A stretch of DNA of 64,000 nucleotides from Phycisphaerae bacterium (GTDB lineage: Bacteria > Planctomycetota > Phycisphaerae > UBA1845). The stretch is taken from positions 183,547 through 247,546 of the forward strand of contig JAGFJJ010000014.1 in the NCBI GenBank assembly GCA_024102815.1. The letters are read 5' to 3'. Positions 1-8,136 of this stretch are shown in pieces. The notes under the pieces are model-generated. The model was not told the DNA's origin and did no database searches. It was given only the letters and a program-made list of their open reading frames with translations. The translations under genes were made by a program, and so were the position numbers. Every line of letters begins with the position of its first letter. Positions within the stretch are counted from its first letter, which is position 1.

Positions 1-121
1 CATGTCCCTCAAAGACCGCAGGCGACCAGAGGGCGAAGCCGGCAACGGAAAAAAACCCGCACGTAACCTCCCCGACGGCCGGAGGTAGTAGAAAACCCGG
101 TGCAAACGACAATTCCCCGAC

Positions 122-150
122 TTGACCCGAGGAAGAGTTCGGTATATGTT
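122..150 (+). promoter_or_regulatory. candidate sigma-70-type promoter
   Basis: TTGACC (122-127) is followed after 17 bases by TATGTT (145-150), with four of six consensus matches in the -10 box. It lies 58 bases upstream of the sigma-factor start at 208. This is a pattern match only, and an overlapping TATATG at 143 is an alternative -10 box. Confidence 0.35.
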
Positions 151-207
151 AGGTTATGTGGCGTCGGGTGGCGACGCCGCACAACGCCCCGATGTGCGGA
201 GCGATCC

Positions 208-1422
208 ATGTCCGCAGCGAACCGCAGGCGGGAATCGTCCGCTCCGTTGACCGTGTCGCAGGCCGCCCTCGTTCGGGAGAACCTCGGACTCGTCGGCCTG
301 CACCTGCGTCGCATCGCGGCCGCCATCCCCAAGCGACGGCGAAACGATCTGGAAGACCTTTTTCAGGAAGGTTCGTTCGGGCTGATTCGTGCCGCCCGGC
401 AGTACGACCCGGCTTGCGGCGTGGGCTTTGCTCCCTACGCCCTCGCCCGGATTCATCAGGCGGTCCATCGGGCCGCTATCTGTCTCAGGCGGCAAGCCAT
501 GAACGGCAGTGAACCCATCTGCGGATTTCCGGACGCTTCGGGAGAATCCCTTGAACCGCAGTCTCCTCTTGATCGCGACGACACGCACGTTCGAGTCGGC
601 CCATTGACCGCGGCGTTGCGCGATCAGCTTGCCGCCCGGCCCGACAGGCATGAACCATTAGCCGAAGCCGAAACACTCGGGGACCGTATCTACGAATGCT
701 ACGCGCGAGCCGTGAGACAGTCGGCGGACCGGCTCATCGGCGCCGCCTCCTCCCGGCCCGGCCGCGCCGCCCTTCTGGACGCCATCGTCGAGGAACGACT
801 CTTGATTCCCGACGAAGAATCGCGCTGCCCCCTGCGAGAGATCGCCCGTATGACGGATTCCTCCTACGGTCGCGTGGCGCAGTGCGAGCGGCAGATCCTG
901 CTGGCGGCCGAGAGCGTGCTTGGCAACGATCCTGCCTTTCTCGCCCTGTGGAGCACGGCCCGCAGCAGCCCCGATGGCGTCCGCACCACGATTGACGAAG
1001 ACGTGGAAGCACTGCTTGGACGGCGCTTCGCCAGGGAATCGGGCGCAATCTACGACCGCCTGAAGGAGCACGAGCGGGCTTCGTTCGTCCACGCCATCCT
1101 TTCCCATACCGGCGGCGAGATCCCTCTGCTTTTGGAGGAGTGCCTCCTGAAAATGGTCCGCGGCCGCCGCGAGGACGTACTTCGCCGGGCACTGAAATGC
1201 ACCGAAAGCACGCCGACGCCCTCTCCCAGGCGTGCCGCCACCGCCGAAATCTACGAAGAAGAATCGACGCTCGATCAGCGGCGAGGCCGGTCCCGACGGC
1301 GCCGGTCGCGCACCACGCGGCATGATCCTGATGCGGGGAATCTCCCCGTCATCCCTCCCGCCTCCCGCCGGGGGAGACGCCGCTCCAGGAAACGCACGGA
1401 GGATCGCAATGCCCCAGCTTGA
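208..1422 (+). CDS. atypical RNA polymerase sigma-70 family factor
   Basis: The 404-residue product has sigma region 2 at about residues 21-92, with the core-binding motif DLFQEGSFGLIRAA followed by YDPACGVGFAPYA. A region-4-like helix-turn-helix (LREIARMTDSSYGRVAQCE) lies at about 207-240. It would direct core polymerase to a promoter subset. ATG 208 is chosen because GCGGAG lies just upstream and earlier in-frame sequence is not sigma-like. The spacer between regions 2 and 4 is unusually long, and region 4 is followed by about 110 extra residues and then a tail of about 50 residues dominated by Arg (from about 355). No anti-sigma gene is adjacent. The family is clear, but the regulon cannot be told from sequence. 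The next gene starts 95 bases downstream on the same strand. Confidence 0.8.
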   Translation: MSAANRRRESSAPLTVSQAALVRENLGLVGLHLRRIAAAIPKRRRNDLEDLFQEGSFGLIRAARQYDPACGVGFAPYALARIHQAVHRAAICLRRQAMNGSEPICGFPDASGESLEPQSPLDRDDTHVRVGPLTAALRDQLAARPDRHEPLAEAETLGDRIYECYARAVRQSADRLIGAASSRPGRAALLDAIVEERLLIPDEESRCPLREIARMTDSSYGRVAQCERQILLAAESVLGNDPAFLALWSTARSSPDGVRTTIDEDVEALLGRRFARESGAIYDRLKEHERASFVHAILSHTGGEIPLLLEECLLKMVRGRREDVLRRALKCTESTPTPSPRRAATAEIYEEESTLDQRRGRSRRRRSRTTRHDPDAGNLPVIPPASRRGRRRSRKRTEDRNAPA

Positions 1423-1517
1423 CACGTTTGCCGGCGGCGCTACGATCGCGGTCGCCCGAGCCGGGAATTTGCGCCCGCTCTGGGCACACTCGCATCATCC
1501 GCCGAATCGAGGTTCCC

Positions 1518-2756
1518 GTGCGCCTGCAAATCGACAACGAATACGATCCGCTGGAGGCGGTTCTCGTCCATCGGCCGGGTGCGGAAATCGACCGCCTCAG
1601 CCACGACAACATGAAGCGATTCCTCTTCGAGGACATCCCCTACCTGCGACGGTTGCAGGAGGAACACGACGCCTTCGTCCAGCTCATGCGCGACCAGGGC
1701 ATCGAAGTTGTCTATCTGGAGAACCTTCTTGCGGAATTGCTGGCCGGCGAGGAGCAGCGCGCGACGCTGGTCGAGGACGTCTGCCGTTCGGAAGGCGTCC
1801 CCGCGATCGCCGACGATCTGGCGGCTTTGAAGTACTGGGATGTCGACGCGCTCACACAGATCATGTTTGCGGGGCTGACGTCGGAGGAATATCGCGCCGC
1901 GACGGGCCGGCGGATCGGGGCGCGGCAATCGCCCGACGATTTTCTCCTCCCGCCGATTCCCAACGCCTACTTCAGCCGCGACCCGGCGGTCGTCGTCCGC
2001 GACGCCGCCATCTGTTCGAAAATGCACTACGCGGCGCGGGTCCGCGAGACGCAACTCGTCCGCGCCGTTCTGGAGAACCACGACGAATTCCGCGGCAACA
2101 CCATCACCTACGGCGGAACGGACGAACCGATGGAGGATCGGCCGTACACCATCGAGGGTGGCGATGTCATTATCCTGTCGTCGGATGCCGTGCTGATCGG
2201 CGACAGCGAGCGCACCCGCAGCGAGACCATCGAAATCCTCGCGGGCAATTGCTTCCGACACGGAAAGATCAAGCGCGTGTACGAGATCCCCATCCCCACC
2301 GAGCGGGCTTTCATGCACCTCGACACGGTGTTCACCATTGTCGATCGCGGTCTGACGGTGTGGTTTTCAGAGGTCGTCGGGCAGATTTCTTACATCCACC
2401 GCTACGAACCAAGCGACGATCCGGGCACGTTCGGGGTCCGCCGAATCCCCGAAGAGCGCTCACTGACTGACATCCTCGGCGATGAGTTCGACGGCAACGT
2501 CACCGTCGTAGACACGGCCGGGGGCGACAAGCATTTCGCCGCTCGCGAACAGCGCACCGACGGGGCCAACGTATTGGCCATCGCGCCGCGGACGGTCATT
2601 ACCTACGACCGCAACGAGCGCACGGCGCAGGCTCTGGAAAAAGCCGGCGTGCGTTGCCTCCCGATTGCAAGTTCGGAGTTGGTCCGCGGCCTCGGCGGCC
2701 CGAGGTGCATGACCATGCCGCTAAGAAGGCGACAGGCAACGGGCAACAGGCAATAG
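1518..2756 (+). CDS. arcA: arginine deiminase-type amidinohydrolase
   Basis: This 412-residue protein belongs to the arginine deiminase family, which hydrolyses L-arginine to citrulline and ammonia in the cytoplasm. It shows the N-terminal LQIDNEYDPLEAVLVHRPG, the YFSRDP motif, the IEGGD motif, the catalytic His in HLDTVFT (His267) and the nucleophile Cys397 in GGPRCMTMPL. The length is normal for ArcA. GTG at 1518 is chosen because GAGG lies five bases upstream and the family begins at this point; an ATG-led extension to 1419 has no family similarity. No ornithine carbamoyltransferase or carbamate kinase is nearby, so a complete deiminase pathway is not shown here. The C-terminus ends in ATGNRQ, encoded by a dispersed heptamer repeat that also supplies the stop codon. 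Confidence 0.85.
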   Translation: MRLQIDNEYDPLEAVLVHRPGAEIDRLSHDNMKRFLFEDIPYLRRLQEEHDAFVQLMRDQGIEVVYLENLLAELLAGEEQRATLVEDVCRSEGVPAIADDLAALKYWDVDALTQIMFAGLTSEEYRAATGRRIGARQSPDDFLLPPIPNAYFSRDPAVVVRDAAICSKMHYAARVRETQLVRAVLENHDEFRGNTITYGGTDEPMEDRPYTIEGGDVIILSSDAVLIGDSERTRSETIEILAGNCFRHGKIKRVYEIPIPTERAFMHLDTVFTIVDRGLTVWFSEVVGQISYIHRYEPSDDPGTFGVRRIPEERSLTDILGDEFDGNVTVVDTAGGDKHFAAREQRTDGANVLAIAPRTVITYDRNERTAQALEKAGVRCLPIASSELVRGLGGPRCMTMPLRRRQATGNRQ

Positions 2757-2765
2757 GAAGAGACA
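2723..2765 (+). repeat. dispersed purine-rich repeat, copy 1 (3' end of arcA)
   Basis: The tract contains imperfect heptamers of the GGCAATA/GGGCAAC type followed by AGGAAGAGA. The arcA stop codon TAG (2754-2756) lies inside it. It is related to the tracts at 6874-6938 and 43861-44024 and has the same orientation relative to transcription. Unlike those, no same-strand gene follows. Confidence 0.6.
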
Positions 2766-2854
2766 CGGCACGGTCAACGACAGTGATGTGCGCCCGCCAT
2801 GATGAATGCGGTGCATCGGCAAGTCACCCAGGCGGCGGGAGCAGCCCGGCCACG

Positions 2855-2884
2855 TCTGGATTCCGGCTTTCGCCGGAATGACGA
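2855..2884. repeat. 30-bp dispersed palindromic repeat, copy 1
   Basis: The core ATTCCGGC-TTTC-GCCGGAAT is a perfect 8-bp hairpin with flanks TCTGG and GACGA. The reverse complement of 54206-54235 matches it at 29 of 30 positions. It lies in the gap between the convergent genes arcA and the DUF1028 protein. It resembles the short GGAATGAC palindromes found between genes in many bacteria. Confidence 0.7.
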
Positions 2885-2926
2885 CGTACGAAGCGCTTGC
2901 CCTGCCAGTCCACCGTTTAACGATGT

Positions 2927-3943
2927 TTACTTTTTCTGTGCGAGAATCCTGTTGATCAAGTCGGGTTTATTGGGCAAAAGGCCCGCTTCGACCAGTCGCG
3001 GAACCAGATCGGCCCAGACGGGTTCGCGCTGAAAGACCTCGCGGAAAATGGGCAGAGCCTCGTCCACGCGGTCGGCGCTGGCCAATGAGACGGCTTTCCA
3101 GAAGGGAATCTCCACGATCTGCGGAGCGAGCTTCTCGGCCGCGGCGTATTCACGCTGGGCGAGTTCAAAGTCGTTGTGCTCGACGGCCAGGTCGCCCGCG
3201 TTCATGTGATGATACGCCCGCTGAATGCCCACGAGCCGGCGGAGTTCGACGAGCGGTTGCGGGTGATCCTCGACGCGGATGTCGAATTGGCGATCGATCC
3301 ACGGCTTGCCGGTGGACTGGGCGGCGACGACGAGCAGCGCGGCCGACTGCCTGCCGCGGATGTCGCCCCCCTCCTTCTCCGCGGCGTCGAGGGCGGCGAG
3401 CATGCGCTCGGCGAGATCACCCTTGGCGCTGCGGAAGGCGGCGGCCATCGCGGGCCAGACGGTATCCCTGGCCATGAGGTTGGCCTGCACGGAAAACTGG
3501 AATTTCTCGTCGACGACGTGGCCCGCCGCGGCGATGCACTTCGAACCGGTGTGCGCCGCGACATTGCCCCGCGCGTCGATCATGGCCACTTGCCGAACCT
3601 CGCGTCCGGCGTCACCGGCGAGGACGGATTTGAGCGCGTCGGGTGCGGTTCGACCCAGGCGCATCAGGTCCAAGCCGAGCGGCCCGTAGGCGGGGTCGAC
3701 GAGCGATTGCGTGGCGACGGCGCCGACGCCGGCCTCGGCCCAGGGAACCACGCTGCCGACGGAGAACCAGTGCGACTGCACGGCCACGCCGAGTTCGCCG
3801 GTCTCCATGTCGCGGGCGACGATGGAGTAGGTGGAGACGGGACGAATGGGACTAAGGTTGGGGTGATCGTCGGCGGCGATTTCAATGGAACAAGTGAGCA
3901 GAAATGCGATCGTGCCAATAGTAAGAACGTCTCGCATTGTCAT
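2927..3943 (-). CDS. secreted DUF1028 family protein (Ntn-hydrolase-like)
   Basis: The 338-residue product has a signal peptide (about 1-24, MTMRDVLTIGTIAFLLTCS). A DUF1028 domain follows, recognisable from TYSIVARDMETGELGVAVQS, VVPWAEAGVGAVATQS and the YGPLGL segment. The family has an Ntn-hydrolase-like fold and unknown substrate. The C-terminal third (about 235-338) is helical, TPR-like sequence such as AQREYAAAEKLAPQ. The start overlaps the upstream gene's stop codon as ATGA, so translation is probably coupled. Family placement is confident and activity is unknown. Confidence 0.75.
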   Translation of the reverse strand: MTMRDVLTIGTIAFLLTCSIEIAADDHPNLSPIRPVSTYSIVARDMETGELGVAVQSHWFSVGSVVPWAEAGVGAVATQSLVDPAYGPLGLDLMRLGRTAPDALKSVLAGDAGREVRQVAMIDARGNVAAHTGSKCIAAAGHVVDEKFQFSVQANLMARDTVWPAMAAAFRSAKGDLAERMLAALDAAEKEGGDIRGRQSAALLVVAAQSTGKPWIDRQFDIRVEDHPQPLVELRRLVGIQRAYHHMNAGDLAVEHNDFELAQREYAAAEKLAPQIVEIPFWKAVSLASADRVDEALPIFREVFQREPVWADLVPRLVEAGLLPNKPDLINRILAQKK

Positions 3944-4614
3944 GGATGATCTCCGGAAGTTGAGGAAGTTTGGTCGGTTACGGATTGGTTACGCTTTGCT
4001 GCGGGTGTCTGTGCCGCCAAGCGGCCGAGCAGGTCATTTGTTTTGCGTTGTTCTTCGAGAAGGGTGTTCAGGATGCGAACGCCGGATTCGGGCACGCGCT
4101 CGCCGCACTCTGGACAGACGGGGAGGGTGCTGCCGTGGAGGTCGTGGTTACAGTGTTCGCACAGGCCGTAGCGGCGACGACGGGCGCGGCGGAGGGGGCG
4201 ATGAACGAGGACGAGGTAGGGGTAGAGACCCAAGACGAGCACGAGGAGGAAAACAGGAACTCGTACGCCGTACTCTGTAACTCGATAGACGCCCGAGATA
4301 CTCAGGTACTCATACGTTTCATCGTGGGACAATGCAAAGCCAAATCCTTCGTAGCCCCAGAATCTGGACGGAAGTTTGTCGATCTTCTGGTATTCCGTAT
4401 CCTGGGTTTTCTCCAACGTGATCCAGCAGGAACTCGGTCTGAGATAGGTTTCGACAGAAAGGCCGGTCGATCCGGTCCACAATGTGTACGAGAATCTTGA
4501 TTCCTCATCATAAACTGACTCAATAATCTGCAATAGAATAACGGTTGTCGGGATAGTCAGAAATGTGGCTACGATTATTCGCATCCCTTTGCGAAGGAAT
4601 GATGTTGCGGGCAT
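3940..4614 (-). CDS. membrane protein with C-terminal zinc ribbon
   Basis: This product of about 224 residues has two hydrophobic segments (about 11-31 and 118-138) bracketing a roughly 85-residue extracytoplasmic region. A basic stretch and a zinc ribbon, CEHCNHDL...CPECG (Cys152 to Cys170), follow. The CxxC...DL...CPECG ribbon is characteristic of small planctomycete membrane proteins of unknown function; the gene at 61008-61532 has the same architecture class. ATG 4614 (MPATSF) is preferred because upstream in-frame sequence runs into a dispersed palindrome. It is transcribed just ahead of the DUF1028 gene with a 4-base overlap. Confidence 0.6.
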   Translation of the reverse strand: MPATSFLRKGMRIIVATFLTIPTTVILLQIIESVYDEESRFSYTLWTGSTGLSVETYLRPSSCWITLEKTQDTEYQKIDKLPSRFWGYEGFGFALSHDETYEYLSISGVYRVTEYGVRVPVFLLVLVLGLYPYLVLVHRPLRRARRRRYGLCEHCNHDLHGSTLPVCPECGERVPESGVRILNTLLEEQRKTNDLLGRLAAQTPAAKRNQSVTDQTSSTSGDHP

Positions 4615-4661
4615 TAGTCCATCCTTGATTGCGCCGAGTCGATCTCGCTCCTGCACGGTCG

Positions 4662-4679
4662 CGCAGGCTGAAGCCTGCG
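4662..4679. repeat. C(TGAA)G-loop palindrome, copy 1
   Basis: CGCAGGC-TGAA-GCCTGCG forms a perfect 7-bp stem with a TGAA loop. It shares the apex C-TGAA-G, but not the stem sequence, with 63091-63110 and 63147-63166. It lies between divergent or unassigned flanks, upstream of the zinc-ribbon gene. Confidence 0.7.
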
Positions 4680-4817
4680 GCTCAGAAGATGCACCCGCGC
4701 GGTGGTCGCCTTCCACGGTCCGCACGGTGGACGCTACATCGTGGCCAATGATAAAGGCATGCGAACCGCAGTGCCCTACAAGCCCAAGTTCGGTGCGTCA
4801 GGAGGCGCACCCTACAC

Positions 4818-5291
4818 CTACGCCTCCGGGGCGGGGGTCGGCGGCTGCTGGCCGCCCTGGCGCATCTGCGGCGGAGGCACTTTCACCAGATTCAGACGAG
4901 CTTCTCGGAGCAACGCCGCCTGGGAAAAAAGCTGCACGCGGTATTCGCCCGGCTCTGGGAAGGTCAAGCCGTGGAACTGGAGCACGAGGTTGGCGATGGC
5001 CCGGGGGTCGCGGAAGTCCACGGCGCCGCGGCCCTCGACGATCGCGGGACGGCTCTCGTTGCTGTCCACGATGCGGATGGTCAACTCGGTCTTGCCGTAG
5101 CCTTCGGTCAAGGTGGCAAAGACGCACAGCGCCGGGTGCGCGGCCGGGAACCGCCAGGCGTGGATGTTGCTGAACATGCCGATGAGCGAGTGCTTGCCGG
5201 TCAGGCGATCGGTGATGATCTGGTCGCAAACGATCAGGGAGAGCACGTCGGGCGGCGGACGGTCGGAAGTCAATTCGAGCCTGCCTTTCAA
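4818..5291 (-). CDS. conserved hypothetical protein, DUF6941-like
   Basis: The product is at most 157 residues and lacks a signal peptide or membrane segment. The segment from VLSLIVCDQIITDRLTGKHS to IGMFSNIHAWRFP, then HPALCVFATLTEGYGKTEL and a late TFPEPGEYRVQLF, resembles DUF6941. That is a small beta-rich family seen in planctomycetes and other bacteria, with no known function. The farthest start is TTG (5291). GTG at 5246 would give a start at MLSLIVCDQ, more like the family, so the true protein may be 142 residues. The C-terminus is Gln/Pro-rich. It is a single gene, divergent from the hyp cluster. Confidence 0.55.
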   Translation of the reverse strand: MKGRLELTSDRPPPDVLSLIVCDQIITDRLTGKHSLIGMFSNIHAWRFPAAHPALCVFATLTEGYGKTELTIRIVDSNESRPAIVEGRGAVDFRDPRAIANLVLQFHGLTFPEPGEYRVQLFSQAALLREARLNLVKVPPPQMRQGGQQPPTPAPEA

Positions 5292-5564
5292 AATCGGGCG
5301 GCGCGGCGATCGGGAAGTTCAATCAAGCCGCGCACCGATCTGCAATGCGTTTTCCGTCTCATCTCCAGCGGGATTCCGCACGGGCGCGCATGTTACCGGC
5401 ACATGGAGAGGTTGAGTAGGCGTGTGGCGCGGCGAAGGGTCTGTCGCACTACCGGCGCAAACATCCAACCGGAAAGGGGCGGGCGCCGTGCGACGTGGTA
5501 CGCGAATTGCTGTTCTTCGGGCGGTATCGTTTGCCCAGATGACCCCTCCGCCGGAGTCCGCGCC

Positions 5565-5813
5565 ATGTGCCTGGCCGTTCCTGCCCAAATTCTGGAGATC
5601 GAGGACGACCGCGCCGTGGTCGATTTGCAGGGCAATCGGGTGCGGGTCTGTACGGCGCTGACGCCGGAGGCGATTCCAGGAACGTGGGTCCTGGTCCATG
5701 CGGGTTTTGCGATCTCCACGATGGAGGAGTCGGCCGCGCGGGAGACATGGGATTACTTGCGCGAGGCGGCGCTGGCGAATGAGGCGGCGGAAGACGCGGG
5801 AGAATCCGCGTGA
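5565..5813 (+). CDS. hypC: hydrogenase maturation chaperone HypC
   Basis: This 82-residue protein of the HypC/HybG/HupF family begins MCLAVPAQILEI. Cys2 is the conserved residue that binds the iron centre and the hydrogenase large-subunit precursor. It works with HypD to build the Fe(CN)2CO group of NiFe-hydrogenases. The start is fixed by the invariant MCLA N-terminus. Its TGA overlaps the hypD start (ATG at 5810) by four bases, so translation is coupled. It is first in the hypCDE-AB cluster. Confidence 0.93.
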   Translation: MCLAVPAQILEIEDDRAVVDLQGNRVRVCTALTPEAIPGTWVLVHAGFAISTMEESAARETWDYLREAALANEAAEDAGESA

Positions 5814-6913
5814 ACAGGCAAGTGGAGCAGCTCGCGGCGACGCTGAATTGCGAAGCGGACCGATTGCGCCACCGCGTGGTGTTCATGGAGGTCTGCGGCA
5901 CGCACACGGTATCGATCTTTCGTCACGGACTGCGGGCGATGCTCCCGGCGTCGGTGGGGCTGGTCAGCGGGCCGGGGTGTCCGGTGTGCGTCACCGCCCA
6001 GCGGCACATCGACGCGGCGATCGAGTTGAGCCGGCAAGAGGGCGTCGTCATTGCAACGTACGGCGACATGATTCGCGTGCCGGGACGCTCGGGCAGCCTG
6101 GAAAAGCAGCGCGGGCTCGGGGCGGATGTCCGCGTGGTGCAATCGACGCGCTCGGCGCTGGAGCTCGCGCGGCGCAATCCGGATCGCGAGGTGGTGTTCA
6201 TCGCGGTGGGGTTCGAGACGACCGCTCCGGCAACGGCGGTGGCCGTGTTGGATGCGTGCCGCGATGGTGTCACCAATTTCTCGATTCTGCCGGCGCACAA
6301 GCTGGTCGTACCCGCGATGGTTGCGCTGCTGGCGAGCGAAGACGTGCGTCTGGACGGGTTCCTCTGCCCAGGGCACGTGAGCGTGGTGATCGGGGCGCAG
6401 GCGTATCGGCCCGTCGTCAAGCGGTTCAACATGCCCTGTGTCGTGGCGGGGTTCGAGCCGGCGAATATTCTTGCGGGATTGATTGCGCTCGCGCGACAGG
6501 CGGCCGACGGCGAAGCGCGGCTGGAAAACGTCTATTCGGCAGTCGTAACGGACGAGGGTAACCGCGTGGCCTGCACGCTGCTCGATGAAGTCTTCGAGCC
6601 GGTGGATACCGTCTGGCGGGCGCTGGGAAGCATTCCCGACAGCGGATTGGCCCTGCGGCCGAAGTACGCACGATTCGATGCGCTAACCCGATTCGAAATC
6701 GTGCCGGGGGAGGATGAAGATCACCCCGCTTGTCGATGCGGCGAGGTCATCACGGGACGGACTACGCCGGATCAGTGTGCGTTGTTCGGAGCCGATTGCA
6801 CACCGCTGACGCCCTTCGGGCCATGCATGGTCAGCAGCGAAGGCACGTGCAGCGCGTGGTACAAATACGAACGCCACGGAGCGACGAAGGGAAGGAAAGG
6901 CAATAGGCAATAG
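5810..6913 (+). CDS. hypD: hydrogenase maturation protein HypD
   Basis: This 367-residue iron-sulfur protein is the scaffold on which the cyanide ligands are attached to iron. Conserved motifs are MEVCGTHT near 27-34, SGPGCPVCVT near 53-62, FETTAPATA, FLCPGHVSVVIG and GFEPANIL. A C-terminal Cys cluster follows (CRCGEVITG, CALFGADCTPLTPFGPCM, SSEGTCSAWYKY). The last residues, about RHGATKGRKGNRQ, are unlike HypD and are encoded by a dispersed repeat that also provides the stop codon, so the ancestral C-terminus probably ended near the SAWYKY motif. It overlaps hypC and is followed by hypE after 27 bases. Confidence 0.93.
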   Translation: MNRQVEQLAATLNCEADRLRHRVVFMEVCGTHTVSIFRHGLRAMLPASVGLVSGPGCPVCVTAQRHIDAAIELSRQEGVVIATYGDMIRVPGRSGSLEKQRGLGADVRVVQSTRSALELARRNPDREVVFIAVGFETTAPATAVAVLDACRDGVTNFSILPAHKLVVPAMVALLASEDVRLDGFLCPGHVSVVIGAQAYRPVVKRFNMPCVVAGFEPANILAGLIALARQAADGEARLENVYSAVVTDEGNRVACTLLDEVFEPVDTVWRALGSIPDSGLALRPKYARFDALTRFEIVPGEDEDHPACRCGEVITGRTTPDQCALFGADCTPLTPFGPCMVSSEGTCSAWYKYERHGATKGRKGNRQ

Positions 6914-6938
6914 GAAATAGGAAATAGGAAAAAGAAGA
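6874..6938 (+). repeat. dispersed purine-rich repeat, copy 2 (hypD-hypE junction)
   Basis: The tract reads CCACGGAGCGACGAAGGG, a purine linker, two GGCAATA heptamers, AGGAAAT units and AGGAAAAAGAAGA. The hypD stop (6911-6913) lies in the heptamers. The final purine run sits just upstream of the hypE GTG at 6941, where a ribosome binding site would be. The order of modules matches 43861-44024 read on the minus strand. Confidence 0.7.
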
Positions 6939-6940
6939 CT

Positions 6941-7975
6941 GTGAGTGTCGCGAGAATGACATCGACGGATACGGAGCGAATTGTCCGAGCGCATGGTGGC
7001 GGTGGGGAGATGATGGGACGGCTCATCCGCGAGCACATCGTGGCCGCGCTGGGCAACCCGCGCCTCAATACCCTGCTGGACAGCGCCGTGCTCGACTGGT
7101 CCGGAGGACCTGTCGTGTTCACGACGGATTCATACGTCGTCCAGCCGCTGTTCTTTCCCGGCGGGGACATCGGCCGGCTCGCCGTCTGCGGCACGTGTAA
7201 CGATCTTGCGGTCATGGGCGCCACACCCGTGGCACTGAGTCTCGGGATTATCGTCGAGGAAGGACTGGAACTGAGTGTCTTCGACCGCGTGCTGGCGTCG
7301 GTGGCCGCGGCGGCGGATGAAGCTGGTGTTTCGGTGGTCACGGGCGATACGAAGGTCATCGAGCGCGGCCGGGGGGACGGACTCTATCTCAATACCGCCG
7401 GCGTGGGATCGATACATTCAGGTGCAAACACGGACCCGAAGCGAATCGCGGCAGGTGATGCCATCCTGGTCAACGGCACGATCGGCGACCACGGCATCGC
7501 GGTGATGTCGGCGCGCAACGATCTGGAGTTTGAAACGCCCGTCGTTTCCGATGCGGCGCCGCTGAATGGGATGATCGCCGTGCTGCTCGACGCCGGCGTG
7601 AAAATCCGCTTCATGCGCGATGCCACACGGGGCGGGCTTGCGGGGGTACTCGTAGATATTACGGAGCAGTCTGGGCTGAGTGTGGAGATCGAGGAACACT
7701 TGCTGCCGCGCAGACCGGCGACGCTGGCGGCCGCGGAAATGCTGGGTTTCGACCTGCTATCCGTGGCGAACGAAGGGAAAGTCGTGATCGTGGTTGCCGC
7801 AGAGGATGCGGAACGCTGCCTTAAATTGCTGCGCGGGCACGCTCATGGGAAGGACGCGGCGCGCATAGGAAGGCTCGCAGACACGCAGCCGGCACTGGTC
7901 GAGCTGATTACGGCGGGCGGGGGACGGCGCGTGGTACAACGACCGTACGGCGAAGAGTTGCCGCGCATCTGCTGA
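6941..7975 (+). CDS. hypE: carbamoyl dehydratase HypE
   Basis: This 344-residue protein is an ATP-dependent enzyme of the PurM/AIR-synthase fold. It dehydrates a carbamoyl group on its C-terminal cysteine to thiocyanate for the hydrogenase iron. Diagnostic features are AHGGGGEMMGRLI near the N-terminus, FTTDSYVVQPLFFPGGDIG, the AVCGTCNDLAVMGA segment, RDATRGGLAGVL and the invariant C-terminal PRIC. GTG at 6941 is the farthest plausible start; ATG at 6956 (MTSTDTER) is an alternative. The only ribosome-binding sequence available comes from the adjacent dispersed repeat. Confidence 0.92.
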   Translation: MSVARMTSTDTERIVRAHGGGGEMMGRLIREHIVAALGNPRLNTLLDSAVLDWSGGPVVFTTDSYVVQPLFFPGGDIGRLAVCGTCNDLAVMGATPVALSLGIIVEEGLELSVFDRVLASVAAAADEAGVSVVTGDTKVIERGRGDGLYLNTAGVGSIHSGANTDPKRIAAGDAILVNGTIGDHGIAVMSARNDLEFETPVVSDAAPLNGMIAVLLDAGVKIRFMRDATRGGLAGVLVDITEQSGLSVEIEEHLLPRRPATLAAAEMLGFDLLSVANEGKVVIVVAAEDAERCLKLLRGHAHGKDAARIGRLADTQPALVELITAGGGRRVVQRPYGEELPRIC

Positions 7976-8136
7976 GTGGGTCGGGCTTCGAGGAATCGTC
8001 CGAGGAGCGCAGAGCCTGCCGTGCAAGCGAGGGTGGTGCTTGGCGACTCGCGTCTAAATGGTGAAGGTATGCGAGCCGTATGTCATGCGACACGCGTACC
8101 GCATGCCCTACCGTCGGGATAATTGGGCGCAGCATC

